Assembly (NCBI GenBank): GCA_963924555.1
Contig: OZ004583.1
Span: 8,260,582-8,324,581 of the forward strand
Direction: 5' to 3'
DNA from: Crambe crambe
Lineage: Eukaryota > Porifera > Demospongiae > Poecilosclerida > Crambeidae
DNA length: 64,000 nt
The position numbers were made by a program, and so were the translations under genes. A model generated the notes under the pieces. It searched no databases. It saw only the letters and a program-made list of their open reading frames with translations, and was not told where the DNA came from. Below are positions 1 to 11,567 of the stretch, in pieces (position 1 is the stretch's first letter; each line of letters begins with the position of its first letter).

Positions 1-200
1 CTGATCCTGGCCAGACTTGGGAGAATCTGGCTCTCTCTCTTCAATACTGCACTTCGGACTCGTCTGGATCTCAGCACCTCTTTGTACCGGAGGTCTGCTA
101 GCCCAGACTAGCTCTGGAGTTAGTCTCGCTCGGACCGGACTCTTCCGGTGACACTGGCTCTGGAATAGGCTCTGAATCTGGCGCTGGAAATAATTATAGA
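1..200. other. left-edge stretch, possible Pro/Glu/Ser-rich exon on minus strand
   Basis: This stretch is less AT-rich than the rest. On the minus strand a frame reads a Pro/Glu/Ser-rich peptide (for example EPIPEPVSPEESGPSE) before a stop near position 105. On the plus strand another frame is also open, so composition alone does not decide. By analogy with A1' and A3, where a minus-strand Rab-like fragment lies upstream of the receptor, the 3' part of another gene could lie here, but nothing recognisable is visible. Confidence 0.15.
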
Positions 201-371
201 TTGCCTACATTATTTTTCTTCAGGAATGCTACCTATACTAGCTATTATAGCTACATGCAATTGAATGAATTATTTACTATTATGACTTTTCCTGCGTTCA
301 TGTACTACCTGTACAAAGTTGCATTCCTATTCCTAACCTTTTTGTGGTTTTTCAGCTCGTTTTCCACAATA

Positions 372-1447
372 ATGATCCTGTTATTAGTGCTTATCCTTGC
401 GCGCGCGCGTAGTCATGTCGGAGCCCCCTTAACCATGCAACAACCACCCTACACATGCAGTATAGCATACGTAGCTAATAATTCAGAGCAGTCCAAAAAC
501 GATTCCACCATCCTAGTCACTATCTATGATAAAACCATAGATGGAGCAAGTGGCCCAGTTGCACTTTCCTCCTCTCTGAAACAAAGCTCACTCTGTCCAG
601 AGGAAACCTTTGCCGTCTTCACCTGTATTGCCATTGGTACTGACCTGACCTGGTTGATTGGAGAGATAATGATGTCCTATAATGCTAATGCCAGGGTAGG
701 AACACTACGATCAAGCCAAGAGTCAGACATTACTGCAACTCTCCTGCGAAAAGTCATCATTCGAAGGGAAAATGGATACGGACATCGCTTATCAGTGTTG
801 ACTGTGAACATACGGCCATTGGCAACTGAGAACCTTATCGTGCAGTGTCATAACGGCTCTTCTAATCAAGCCAGAAGTCTTATCTACTTACCCAAAATTC
901 CAGGTAAGCCAACTACTGGTTGGCCTTTGCTATATTCTTTTACAAGCTTGAGCTTTTAATTTTGTAACATGCAGAACTTCCAGATGAACCTAGAATTTTG
1001 AATTCAATTATGGATGGTAATACTTTGAGTATGATGTGGTCTGCTCCCCTCCGTTCTGAGAGGGACATTAGTCATTACTCCATTCAAGTAGACAACAACC
1101 CTCCATTGCTTGTAAAGAACACATCAGCTACAATTCCAATCAACAGTAAATTCAGACATACAATCCACTTAAGAGCTGTAGATCGGTGTGGACAAATCGG
1201 GGCACAAAAACTCCTTGATTTGCCGGCAAGTCTGAGTACATCCAGTACTTCCTCCACAGCATACGGGCAACTTAGTGGAGTTACTCCACTGAAAGTATCA
1301 AGTCAAGGACTAAAAAGTTAGTTATTCAGCTTATGCATCAGCCAGCTGGGATTCAATATTGTTAATTCAATACATACAGATACTGGAATCAACAAACTGG
1401 CTCTGCTTTGCATTATTTTGTCCCTGAACAAGTACTTGCTGAAATAA
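372..1447 (+). CDS. A1: Ig-FN3 protein with GPI-like tail
   Basis: Predicted small surface protein. Exons: 541..903 (Ig-like), 975..1316 (FN3), 1380..1447 (tail); borders GTAAGC, GCAG, GTTAGT and ACAG, all phase 1. The Ig exon carries SLCPEETFAVFTC, then DLTWLIG and a late Cys in VQCHNG. The FN3 exon has W-x-A-P, HYSIQVD and LRAVDRCGQIG. The last exon reads ACTGGAATC then a hydrophobic run (KLALLCIILSL) and stops, like a GPI-attachment signal. The first exon is uncertain: the frame is open upstream of the Ig exon and an ATG at 372 starts a hydrophobic stretch (MILLLVLILA). The corresponding exon of the paralog at 12511 is separated by a real intron, so the true start may differ. Very similar to A1'. 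Confidence 0.7.
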
Positions 1448-1962
1448 CAGATGATGAAGTGCATAGTGCACAGAGTAATCAGTCTTTGTGGTAGTCAGGT
1501 GTGCCAAAAAAATTTTTTTACAAACTGTTCATTGCAGTATATAGCACCACTCAATCACTTTTTACTTCCTTGTTTGTTTGTTAGTTTGTTGTTTGTTTTA
1601 TCAGAATAGTCAATTAAGTGTAACATCAGTAATGTAATTACTATGATCCCATGGAACTACCATAGTGTGATGTTCCAGTTACAATTGGTGAGGGGGTCAC
1701 AAGGGGTCACTCACCCAGGGGCAGTTCAATGAATTTACTGTTGGATCATCATGAAAGCTAATTAGTCTTGTTCCTCTCTCAATGAATCGAATAATACTGT
1801 TTTGTTCGGTGGTGATGTCAAATTATATTCATGAGAAAAGGAAGAAAAGGAACAGATGTACTTCCTCTATTAGTAAAGAGATGGCTCATGATTTAAGAGG
1901 CAGGTTTTGATATGTGATGACAGTATAACCATTAGCTAGCTACTGCATAGAGAGAAAAGTTA

Positions 1963-2975
1963 ATGTATCTTATATTTCCTAAGAAACGTTTTATTTCTGG
2001 AGCCCTATTTTCTCTGGTTATCTTTGTGGATGGGCAACAACTACCAGGTAACATTTAGCTAGCTACCTATGTATTTTTAGTGATATTAATAAATAATGAG
2101 TATGCATGCAGTGATTCTTTCATCTACACTGAAACAAAACTCTCTTTGTCCTGGAGAAACCTCGGCCACTTTCACCTGTCAAACCATTGGAACTGATCTC
2201 ACTTGGATTATCGGCTCACGACTTATGTCCTTCAATGCAAATGCTTGAGTAGGTACACTACGCTCCAATCCAGAGATGGACATCATCGCCACTTTGCTTC
2301 ATAAAATTGTGGAAAATGGGAATGGATATGGGAATCGGTTATCAGTACTTACTGCTAACATACAACCCTCAGTAACTGAGAAGCTTGCAGTGAAGTGTCA
2401 TAACGGATCTATTAATTATGAACTTACTTCCCTAAAGTTACAGGTTAGCTAATAAATTCAACATTGCATGGATATTATTGCTATTCTTACTATAGAACCT
2501 CCTGCAAGACCAATATTTCTCCCATTTAACTTTACTGCCAGTAATGATGATGCTAGAGCCATAAATATTGGATGGAATGTTTCTGGTATGAACGCAGACA
2601 ATGTCAAGTATTTCTCACTTAAAGTCGACAATGATCCTCCATTACTAATAAAATACTATTTTGGTTGATTATATTAAGAATCATACCATTCAGTTACGAG
2701 TGATTGACCAGTGTGGACAAGTAGGAGCACCTGCTGTTGATATAATTGACTGTGAACACCATGATAGCTCTTCCTCTATGATATTACAGCAGCCACATGA
2801 AGTAGTAACAACACTAGTACAAAATGGAGCTAAAAATGGTATGGTGCTTTAGGAAGTTATCAGTGTAATGTTGCAGAAAACAATATTCCCTATATATCTT
2901 GCAGATGCTGGAATAACTTCATTACTCCTTGGAAGCATAATTCTATGTTCACTTTATGGCGTACTGGGACAATGA
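1963..2975 (+). pseudogene. A2 pseudogene: Ig-FN3-GPI-like copy
   Basis: Decayed copy of the gene at 14575-15592. The signal-peptide exon (1963..2047, MYLIFPKKRF then a hydrophobic core) and the last exon (2905..2975, hydrophobic SLLLGSIILCSLYG before TGA) are preserved. The Ig exon beginning at 2112 has an in-frame TGA at 2246..2248 where the intact copy has CGA (Arg), and a deletion near 2420 shifts the frame. The FN3 exon has a further deletion near 2650-2660 that removes codons and the frame. Three independent lesions make a functional product unlikely. Its 3' neighbour M1 faces it. Confidence 0.85.
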
Positions 2976-3288
2976 TGACATAAAAAAGATGAAGAAATGT
3001 CAGCCACACAGTTGTAATAATTATGCATAACCATACTTGATCTAAAGTAGCATGCCTACATCTTCCAATGCAGTGAAAATGACCACTTGAATTGTCATAA
3101 ATTATCACTGTATGTATATATAATTGTATTTTCGAGTTCAAAGGTCAAGGAGAGGTTGCAGACCACAGCGACGACCCTTACCAACCAATTTTGTTTATAC
3201 GATTCTCATTCTCATTTTATCCTTATAAATTAATGTAAAGGTTGTTATCTCTGAGGAGGGGTGTTGTGTATGAATGATGTAGCTAATG

Positions 3289-6015
3289 TCAATGGTTTAT
3301 AATGTAAAGAAAGTCATCAGTGGCCGAAATAGCTATCAGTATTAATGTGTAGAAAGTCATCAGTGGCAGTGTTCCATAATATACTTTGTTGGCAGCAGAT
3401 GCAAGATTTTTGCAAATGCAGTAATCGACAGGATCTTCACTACCTACAATTTAAAAATTATCGTGAATCATTTTGTGTAGCTACACACTGGACTGGTAGC
3501 TAAGGGTAAAGGTTTGATGTGTGAAGAAATAAACTTTAACATGTGCAGCATGTGCTTGCATTTGGAGTAAAAGATGCATAAATTTCTGTCTGCTGTGGTG
3601 ATGATAATTCTGTGCTCATGAATTAATCTATGTTGCTTATATACCTGTAAACTCCAGAGGTAGACTTTCTGCTCCACATCTACCAACTGCACATACACTT
3701 ATATTGTACACAGTATTAGGAATACGAGGTATGGTGACACTTGGAGTATCTAACGTCATTTCTTGATGTCCTTCATCACTCTTCACAGTGACTTTGTATC
3801 CAGTAACCATTCCCTTTGAGGGATGATTCCAGAAGTGAGTCACTGTTTTATCACTTGTTGAGTTCATTGAATAAGTTGGACGATCAATCTCATTATTGCC
3901 TACAACAATAAAACAGATCACCATCATCCATACATGTTTTAGGAAGTAGAAACCTACCAATAACTGTTTTACTGGACTTAATGTCCAGTTCATTAGAACA
4001 GGTGATTGTAACATTATCAGTGAAATTTGGGGCTATTTCATAACACAGTATCGATGTTAAGTTTCCTTGGGCTCCTCCTGATATCATCGCAACATATCTT
4101 CCACTCGATATATTCAATGATCTTGGCTTTGTGTTACCGGTACCGAATATTCCTAGAGGTCGAGTACCGATTGTCCAACTTAGCTGTTCAGAATGGATGA
4201 CTTTACATTCAATAAAACTCTTATCTCCTGGACAGATGACATCATTTCCACTCAACTCCACTTTCTTAGTATCTAAAAGATGAAGATAAAAATCAGGTGT
4301 GTTACTGTATATAGGTACAAGTAGGTATAACAGCTACTGTATAGCTATAAACTATAATCATGTGATGTTTGGCCACGAATGTAACTTTCCACTATCTATC
4401 CTCATGCAAGCACAAGTCCAATTGAACTTTTTTTCGTGATTCATGATAGCTATATATCAATGGTCTCAATCAGTCTTTGCCTATAATAGCTACCTTACTT
4501 GCTTAGCGGCTTCTACAGTGCTACATACACAATAAGGACTTGTACTGCCAGTAGTGTTTCTAAATGACGACCCCTTACCCAAATCATTATATGTGCATGT
4601 GGACAGAGCTTACCTTACCGTTTATTAAGCTATTTTTAGTAACATCTTACATTATGCCGTCTATATTCAGAGCTTCATGTCCTCTTGCCGTTTTTCATGG
4701 CTCAATAATTATGCTCTTGGCTAAATATATAGTAGTGCTTTTGAATATTGGAACTGCTGCAGCTGGGGGCTGATCTAAAGAGTAGCGACTACCACATTTC
4801 ACCCCATAGTTTTATGCATCTTCATGCTTGGTCTTAATTTTTCATTTCATGTTCTTTAGCAAGTGTTTGAGTGTGTGATTCAGCTAGTTCTATCTTGCAT
4901 GTTTGGTGACTTATTTTCTTTCTCATGAATGGATGGGAATATTCACGTTAACACCAAAGCACCATTATCTCTAGGGCGGGTCTAAAGTGGGAGGGTCTGG
5001 TGAGTGCACTATACCAGTTTTGGTGCATGTGAATGATATTGCTTAGAATCACCTGATTCATTTTTACATTTATTACATTTTAATAGTTATAGTTATAGTT
5101 ATGTACAGTCACACTATGTTGACGGAGAATTCAGGTCAAAAAGGTAGCAACTACACTTGGAGAGCAAGAAGAGAGAGCAAGAAGAGAGTGCCTTGCATGC
5201 ATGTTATGGGTTTGTGGGCATGTAATTACATTCTGCTGCAACGAAACTTTACTGCTCATCAGACCCTTCCACTTATCATGTAGCACAAATGTGTAGTGTC
5301 TGGTTAGTGAGATATATCTAACCAGGTGGTAATTATAAGGTCTTCTGAAAGTACCCAACCTCCATGCTGATGCTGATTACCCACACTTTTGAACCAACTC
5401 ATTCTTTAGCTTATTAGGGGAATAAAGAATGTTTGCTTTGATCTGAAACAAGGGCTCCATCACTTAGCTGGGGTCCAGGTACAGGCTCGTTAGCCAGGCT
5501 GGGGGGTTCAAACCCCTTTTAAAATAGTGCGAATGCGCATGCGTAGCTACATGAAAATCTTGCATGCGAGAGAAAGAACTAGAACAAGTCAGGCAAAGGT
5601 ATTTTCATCCAGAAAAGGTCAGTTTTTAAACTATAACTCTGCCCTACTGAGACTCTAAAGCAGTAATGAATGCCTGAGACTTTTGCCTGAGATAAGTTCA
5701 ACTAAGTCTTGCTGTAAAAACTGTACAGGTAGGTGGATTGTGAAGAAATTTGTGAAAGAAGTGGCCATCTACTCATAATCTTCATGCTTCATAATAACAA
5801 TTGCAGCTTAGTTATTAACATGAAGTGGGTGTGGCCAGAATTTTTTGAATCCCCCCTTTTGAAAACTCTGGCTACTCTCGCCAGGCCACATGATAAAGCT
5901 AGTACATGAATAACTAAATGGCCTTATAGTATAGTGAACAGATGCCTAGAGTACAAGTACCTGAAACCAACTTTATAAGTACAACCACAACAAAGAGATT
6001 TTTGAAGAAATTCAT
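3289..6015 (-). CDS. M1: minus-strand Ig-FN3 surface protein
   Basis: Model read on the minus strand: signal peptide 6015..5961 (MNFFKNLFVVVVLIKLVS), Ig 4272..3958, FN3 3899..3645, candidate last exon 3443..3289; 260 codons including stop, all borders phase 1. The Ig exon has DVICPGDKSFIEC, LSWTIG and a closing Cys in ITCSN; the FN3 exon has THFWNHPSKG, GYKVTV and VCAVGRCGAESLP. The last exon is the least certain: its frame is open for 51 codons with a hydrophobic stretch (MTFYTLILIAI), but ten polar or mixed residues follow it, so GPI anchoring is not clear. The 1.7-kb first intron contains a repeat also present at 8420-8960. It is convergent with the A2 pseudogene. A broken copy lies at 16384-16570. 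Confidence 0.6.
4310..5390. repeat. M1-intron block, repeated at 8420-8960
   Basis: Shared segments include the stretch around 4315 (AAGTAGGTATAACAGCTACTG), the one around 4560 (CTAAATGACGACCCCTTACC) and the one near 5340 (TCTTCTGAAAGTACCCAACC), all found in the same order at 8425, 8680 and 8915. The second copy is shorter by several deletions. Because a signal-peptide exon follows both copies (5961 and 9085), the block is best read as part of a duplicated M1 locus and not as a transposon. Confidence 0.7.
5460..5900. other. repeat-like stretch inside M1 first intron
   Basis: Contains a G/C-run-rich segment (GGGGGGTTCAAACCCCTTTT near 5501, and its rough inverse near 5850) flanked by GGCTCGTTAGCCAGGC-like and CTCTGGCTACTC-like ends. 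It resembles a degraded inverted-repeat element. No coding frame is apparent. Confidence 0.3.
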
Positions 6016-6189
6016 GATCAACCATCAACTAAAGGGAGTACAAAGAGATTAACTTGATAGATAACTTAATTCATGATCAATTGCCGATTAGTGAATAGCA
6101 CGTGATTTGCTCCGTAATTCTAATTTACATCCACTGTCTTAGCTAGCTAATGGCAGTTGTAAATGTAGGGATTGTTTTCATACGAGGCT

Positions 6190-6622
6190 GCAGCCTGCTA
6201 GATTTTAGGCCATCCCTACTTAACCTTTTTATTTGTAAGAAATTTTTGCACTCCATCCTTTTCTGTAGCTAAGATGTGCTTTAGCTTATAATTAAAGTGA
6301 CTGTGAAGTTAAAAGTAAGCTTGAGGATGGCAGTGAAGCCATCTCTACATAACCTTTAATTTCTTTACAAAAGATTAAAGTAACAGCAATGTAAATGACA
6401 TATGCATGGCAGGTGAAGTGAGGTACAGCCAATTGTTGCTGAGCTGAGCACACTTGCTGAGCTGATGTTTAATATATCTGCTAACTAACGTTTTGTTGTC
6501 TTGAGCATGTTTTGAGGGATGAAAGTCTTAGAGGATGAACATCTGTATTGTAGTACAGTAAGGACACTCCTATGACCTTTGACTTGCCATCCCTACTTAG
6601 AGAGTGCTACTGCACTGATACG
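6190..6622. mobile_element. MITE fragments with CATCCCTACTTA ends
   Basis: Three neighbouring motif copies: TTAGGCCATCCCTACTTAAC near 6206, CCATCTCTACATAACC near 6340 and TGCCATCCCTACTTAGAGAG at 6590. The first matches, inverted, the segment at 52385-52470. The last matches, inverted, the element ends at 51331, 51577 and 60515 (AGAGAGTGC then GCACTCTCT hairpin). These are ends of two small non-autonomous element families that recur across the window. Confidence 0.55.
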
Positions 6623-6719
6623 TAAGGAAAAAAATGATGTCTAGATTTCAAGGCTAAGGAGACACTGACTGTAAAGTTCTACCAAGTAAGCTCAACAGTA
6701 CTGACAAGTGTTGATACCT

Positions 6720-7450
6720 GCACCATGTAGTGATCTAATCTCGGACCCAGAGCCAGCTTACATGGGTTTGGAGATGCCTTCCAGATACTAAAATAAAGTG
6801 GTATGGCCGTGGCCAGCAGTGCCTCCACCAGCTCAGGGGGAGATTATGATTGCTTCAGCTTGTGCTGCCATTAGTAATGGAGAGTCAAGACATTTTCAAC
6901 CACCCTTCATAATAATTAGCCCCAAAAAGATTTTCAGAGAGACTTTTATGCTCCCAAAATTGATCCCCCCATCATATACAGCCCACCATCTTCAGGGGAA
7001 ACCATTCATGTCTTCAAAATTGTCCCCTCCCTTCAGTTGACCAACACACCAACCACTCTAATTTTGGGGCCAGTTATGTAGCCGTTCCCCATTTGAAGGA
7101 TCATCCATGGCAAGGGGGACCTGGGATGACCAAGTTTGCAGTACCCCCCCCCCCCCTCCCCCCTCCCGAGATGAAAGACAATGCATCAATTATGGGTAAA
7201 CAGCACTGAATCAGTTATTGCTAATAATTGCTCGGCCTCTGTAACATCCAATGGACATGCACACACTATCCACGAAGCCGTTCTCTGTCTTAATTCATCA
7301 TCTCTCTCTCTTTGGGAGATTGTCATATACAGTAAAAGGTTTAAGGTTAGCATTAGCTGATTGAACAATAATACATTTGATGCCAAAGGGAATTCCCCTG
7401 ACCAATTAGATTGTAGTATATATAGGACAGAACTTGGATAGGAAAGACGC
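6720..7450. other. gene-free stretch, duplicated at 18130-18850
   Basis: The part near 6735 (GATCTAATCTCGGACCCAGA and GGTTTGGAGATGCCTTCCAG) recurs near 18140-18210. A C-run at 7144..7156 corresponds in position to the longer C-run at 18268..18293. I see no exon in it. It lies 3' of the Rab-like fragment at 7455, as the other copy lies 3' of the one at 18790, which supports duplication of a whole locus. Confidence 0.45.
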
Positions 7451-7454
7451 ATAC

Positions 7455-7530
7455 TAGGACACATGAATAGCACATACCTTATTAGCTACCAGGACGCATG
7501 GAATAGGCTTGGAATTGGGCAGGAAGACTT
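7455..7530 (-). pseudogene. Rab32-like exon fragment
   Basis: On the minus strand the short frame FLPNSKPIPCVLVANK followed by AATAAG/GTATGT matches the end of the nucleotide-binding exon at 18790-18987 and 10025-10170. The rest of the exon is missing and replaced by a (GT)n tract. Only the exon end and its splice donor survive, so it is a truncated pseudogene copy. Confidence 0.6.
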
Positions 7531-7554
7531 GTGTGTGTGTGTGTGTGTGCGTGC

Positions 7555-7599
<45 letters not shown>
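7531..7599. repeat. (GT)n microsatellite
   Basis: About 69 bp of GT with a few GC interruptions, abutting the truncated Rab-like exon. It is long enough to be polymorphic. Confidence 0.95.
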
Positions 7600-7603
<4 letters not shown>

Positions 7604-7860
7604 GATCCACTGATGTGAATGCACGGTGAAGCTTACAGTGATACAACACATGACCTTTATGTTGACAAAAATTGATTGCATTCCTTCAGACTACGTGAAA
7701 CAGCTCTAAGATTGTTACTCAGGAAAAAAAGAGAGCGACTTCCCTCACGTTGTTGGCATGTGGGACTATAATCCTATATTTCCAGTTGTATCAGAATAAG
7801 TCAGTATTTACACAGCTAATTATAATTATTGCATACCGTGCTATTTATAGCTAGAATCTG

Positions 7861-8010
7861 TGCATGCAAATGGTGGTGTGCGCTATAATTGGGTGGGCTA
7901 GATTTAGAACTCTGCACGTGAATGGGCATGTCATATTGGGGGAGGGGTTGTTACCACAAGGTACTAGGTGTACCATATTCAATGACCAAAGCAGAGATAG
8001 CTACCCCAGG
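7861..8010. repeat. dispersed duplicate, second copy at 16938-17090
   Basis: The stretch with GGGTGGGCTAGATTTAGAAC and CTCTGCACGTGAATGGGC is repeated at 16960-17010 with a few substitutions and a small insertion. It belongs to the duplicated A-M1-Rab neighbourhood. No coding frame is supported. The following 8013-8420 stretch has one open frame of 111 codons, which I do not recognise and treat as chance. Confidence 0.6.
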
Positions 8011-9084
8011 CATTGAGACTCAATCACCCTAAGGACTGTTTGCTTGGCATCATATCATGCCACATACTAACCAGAAGGAGCTACATAGCCTACTTGATCT
8101 TAAGATCAAAGCACTGCTACTTGCTAGTACAACCACAGGGTGATGTTGATACAACCCAGGAAGTTGGTTATGATAACAATGCCCAAATAAATAAGTCATA
8201 CCACAACCACTCAGGCTGTATGGTTTACATTGCTCTCCCCTCAGGCATTAGCAACATAAACCATACAGCTAGCCTTAGTGGTTGTGGAATAATCTATACA
8301 TCAGAATTTTTGCTTGAGCTTGTTTTATCACTGTACAAGATAGGCTAATAATTACTATTCACGTGAAGATACAAGTGCTATCCCTACTTAACCTTTTGAA
8401 ATTTTTTGCGCTCACTTGTATAGCTACAAGTAGGTATAACAGCTACTGTAAATTATTTTTGTAGAAATTAAATAATCATGTGATGTTTGGCCAGTAGCTA
8501 ACACGAAAAAAGTTCATTGATCATTATGACCTCGCTTTGCTCAATGAACTTTTTTCGTGATTCAATGGTACTTATATCTTAATCAATATTTATTGGACTT
8601 TTGCCTATTATACTAGCCACCTTACTTGCTTAACGGCTTCTACGGTGCTACATATACTTATACTGCCAGTAGTATTTCTAAATGATGACCCCTTACCCAA
8701 ACCATTATATGTGGACAGAGCCAGTCTACCATGGTAACATCTTACATTATGCCTTCTAGGGCACAAAAATGGGAGGGTCTAAAGTGGGAGGGTCTGTGTC
8801 AATTTTGGTCACTAACCAGACACTTCACATATGTACTGCATGAAAAGTGGAAGGGTTTGGTGAGCAGTGCAGTTTTGTAGTTACATGCCCACAAACCCAT
8901 AACATACACTCTCTTCTGAAAGTACCCAACCCACACTTTTGAACCAACTAGCAAGATCAGTAGCTAAGTACTTCTCATAATTGGGATTCCTTTTGTAATT
9001 TGAGTTCAGTATCTCATATCTAGCCAGGCTATATGAAACGGGCTATTAACCACGTGATATTCCAGATTCACACATTTAAAGTAC

Positions 9085-9151
9085 CTTGTGCAGAAGCCAG
9101 CTTTATCACTCCAATCACAACAGTAGTAATGACAATGAAATTCATAGTCAT
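9085..9151 (-). CDS. orphan signal-peptide exon (M1-like)
   Basis: Minus-strand ATG at 9151 opens MTMNFIVITTVVIGVIKLAS then AQ and meets a GTACTT donor in phase 1 at 9085/9084. It matches the M1 signal exon at 5961-6015 (same NF start, same GTACTT donor and flank). The intron-like sequence downstream (8420-8960) also matches M1's first intron, but no Ig or FN3 exon follows. It may be a relic of a truncated M1 copy or a usable first exon for another gene. Confidence 0.5.
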
Positions 9152-9880
9152 GAAGCAGCCGAGTGAGATAGAACCGTTGAGTGTGGTTGGCTAATGATTA
9201 CTATTATTTCACGTGACGATACAATGACGTGTCTGTTCTAATTAGAAGAAACTGATAAGTATATTCCAACAGTCCCCCCTTTTCCAATTTAATCATCTTC
9301 TTATGTTCATGTGTATGTAGGGCTGCCTTGCATCTCCCACCAGGTTAGTCACTATATAGCATAACCACAGGAATCACTGCTAGACCCTCATAAGCTTCAG
9401 TTCAGGGACAAATGAATTTTAAACAAATCTGGGCCATTCAACGCATGAGGATACACTACAATGAAACCTAGGGAGGTGGTCTCTCTATGGAGGTCAAAAT
9501 CAATCTAAACACAGCCCCACACTAGTGAGTTTGGCTAATATGTATGTTTAATATATTCTAAGCTTGCAGATCAGGCTCGCCCCACAATGCCCTGCAGTAC
9601 CTTTTACGTACAGTATATTATAGAGGCTTATCAATCACTTTGTGTATACGACAGAGTTTCTAGGACACATTGTAATAGGTTAGTAGCTCTATTGAAAATA
9701 GAGCAATTATTTGCGCATACGTGCATAGTATCAGGCAATAACCTGAAAGTTTACTGAGTGAGATTCCTTTCTCCTTTTCTTTATTAGGTATACATACTAC
9801 GTATCTAGGATACATGGAATAGACTTGAAACAAGATGTATCCAAGTACACATGGAATAGGGCATACTATTAGGACTTATT

Positions 9881-10024
9881 GGCTACTAGGACGCATGGAA
9901 TAGGGCATACCTTATTAGCTACTAGGACATATGGAATAGGATACACCTTATTGGCTACTAGGACGCATGGAATAAGACATGCCATATTGGCTACTAGGAT
10001 GCATGGAATAGGACATAACTTATT
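9881..10024 (-). repeat. 36-bp minisatellite copying an exon end and its splice donor
   Basis: Four exact-length 36-bp units start at 9881, 9917, 9953 and 9989, followed by the parental sequence at 10025. On the minus strand each unit encodes about twelve residues of the form [VL]CPIPCVLVANK and most contain an AATAAG/GTATGC-type donor. One extra unit exists at 18760..18795 in the second Rab pseudogene. The frame stays open through all units. Confidence 0.85.
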
Positions 10025-10309
10025 AGCTACTAGGACGCACGGAATAGGCTCAGAGTTGGGGAGGAAGACTTTCTTATTGACGCTGCCTTCCATTGGTCAA
10101 TACAGCCAAACACTCCTCTGTAGTATGTCCTGGCCATCGTCCTAGCATAATCCTGGCCTGCAATGTCACAGATCTAGTGGGTGTGTGTGCATGCATAATC
10201 CAAGGCATAAAATTTCAACTAGTGCTTTGATAGTTATTAGACATTATAAGTTTCCTCACATGTAATCTGTTTCTTCTTCAGACCATTTTGTCTTCAGTGC
10301 ATAGTCAGC

Positions 10310-11500
10310 TGAACCAGCTTTACTATATTGAAAGAAATACCATCAATTACTGATTCCTAATCATTAACCCTCACAGCACATTCGCAATTAGAGCAATTCA
10401 ATTTCAGCCTTTACTCTCCAGTTGAGCTGATATTTGGAAAAATTCTTTATTCCAGAAAGAAGGCCAGGTCCATACCATGTACCATATAATAGCCTATACT
10501 GCATACATTATATGCTGCCGACCATTACCTAATCTATCTGAAATGAGCAGTATTATGTTTATGCAGGCACTGATGATAATAATATGGATTCTGTACTGAT
10601 AGCTCTATAGCTCAACATAATACTCCTACTCAGCTCAATATCTGTGAACACATACACAGTAATTCTTAGTGTGCTGAGGGTTAGCACTTTAGTGTTTTTC
10701 GTTATGTCAGTAGTGAGATGCCATCTCTATGGCTCTTCATAGTGAGGAGGGACAATTCAAAAATCCACTGTATGCATGTGATCGTTTGGGCCATACCTAT
10801 TTGATTTTATGTTTTGCGGGTGAACTGGCTCTTGATATTGGGTCGGTAGGTAGAAATATGAAAATGATAATGATTCTCATTATCATGGTATTTATTATTA
10901 TTAATAAAAAAAATTACTCCTTGGTAGTAGTGAGTTTGCCATATTGTTTGCCTGCCTAGTGGAAAGTTGTTTGCCTCACTTAGATGTCACACTGAACCAA
11001 GCCGTTTTGGGTGACAGGTCAACCTAAACTATCATTTTCATTTCAAAGTTGAAAAAATTGGGTAGGTAGGGCCCACGAAACATATGATCAAATTGGTATG
11101 GCCTTACTTCATAATTATTTACAATGTAGCTAGTGAATTTCTGTTTTCATGGGATTAGTATACATTAATACTTTGACCTTTTGACCGTTTCTTTTTTGGC
11201 TGATGCAATGATGATTGTCAAAAAAGTAAATATTACTTTGTTTGCCAAGTCAGCATTCTAGTCTCTGTGGTGGTGCATCAATAGTTACTTCAGCGAATAA
11301 ATGCCATCACTGATACATACAGAGACAAGTTATAAACTGGGCTAGCTAAAAGTAACTGAGAGAGGTGTCTCTATGGCTCTCATAGTGAGTATAATGACAT
11401 TAGTGAGTGTGCCTTTTAATATTTAGCTACTCACATAAGGACATTCATAACTATTACTGGTAATCATTACCTTTTCTGTGTTATAGACGGCTGAAATGAA
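10310..11500. other. intron-like stretch of Rab pseudogene 1, no gene seen
   Basis: AT-rich sequence with short homopolymers. Open frames are short and show no homology I recognise. It corresponds to the long first intron between the P-loop exon and the second exon. Confidence 0.5.
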
Positions 11501-11511
11501 TAGATTTAAAC

Positions 11512-11567
11512 CGTTTGTAGGTTGGTTGATCATAGATATATATCTATACGATCAACCAACCTGCAAA
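11512..11567. repeat. short perfect hairpin
   Basis: GTTTGTAGGTTGGTTGATC is followed, after a (TA)-rich loop, by GATCAACCAACCTGCAAAC. One mismatch in 19 pairs. A second hairpin, CTGCATCAGAGAG / CTCTGATGCAG, follows at about 11613-11650 around a TATATAA-like loop. Both lie just 3' of the P-loop relic and may be element remains. Confidence 0.7.

Noticed and set aside
7454..7681. Minus-strand frame with a long His/Thr run
   Set aside because: It translates the (GT)n microsatellite; only the short VLVANK end is Rab-derived.
8013..8348. 111-codon plus-strand frame
   Set aside because: No signal peptide, domain or splice signal recognised; it lies in a duplicated non-coding neighbourhood.
9879..10145. 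Plus-strand repeat protein with RTHGIGHTLLAT-type units
   Set aside because: It is the antisense of the 36-bp minisatellite copied from a Rab exon end.
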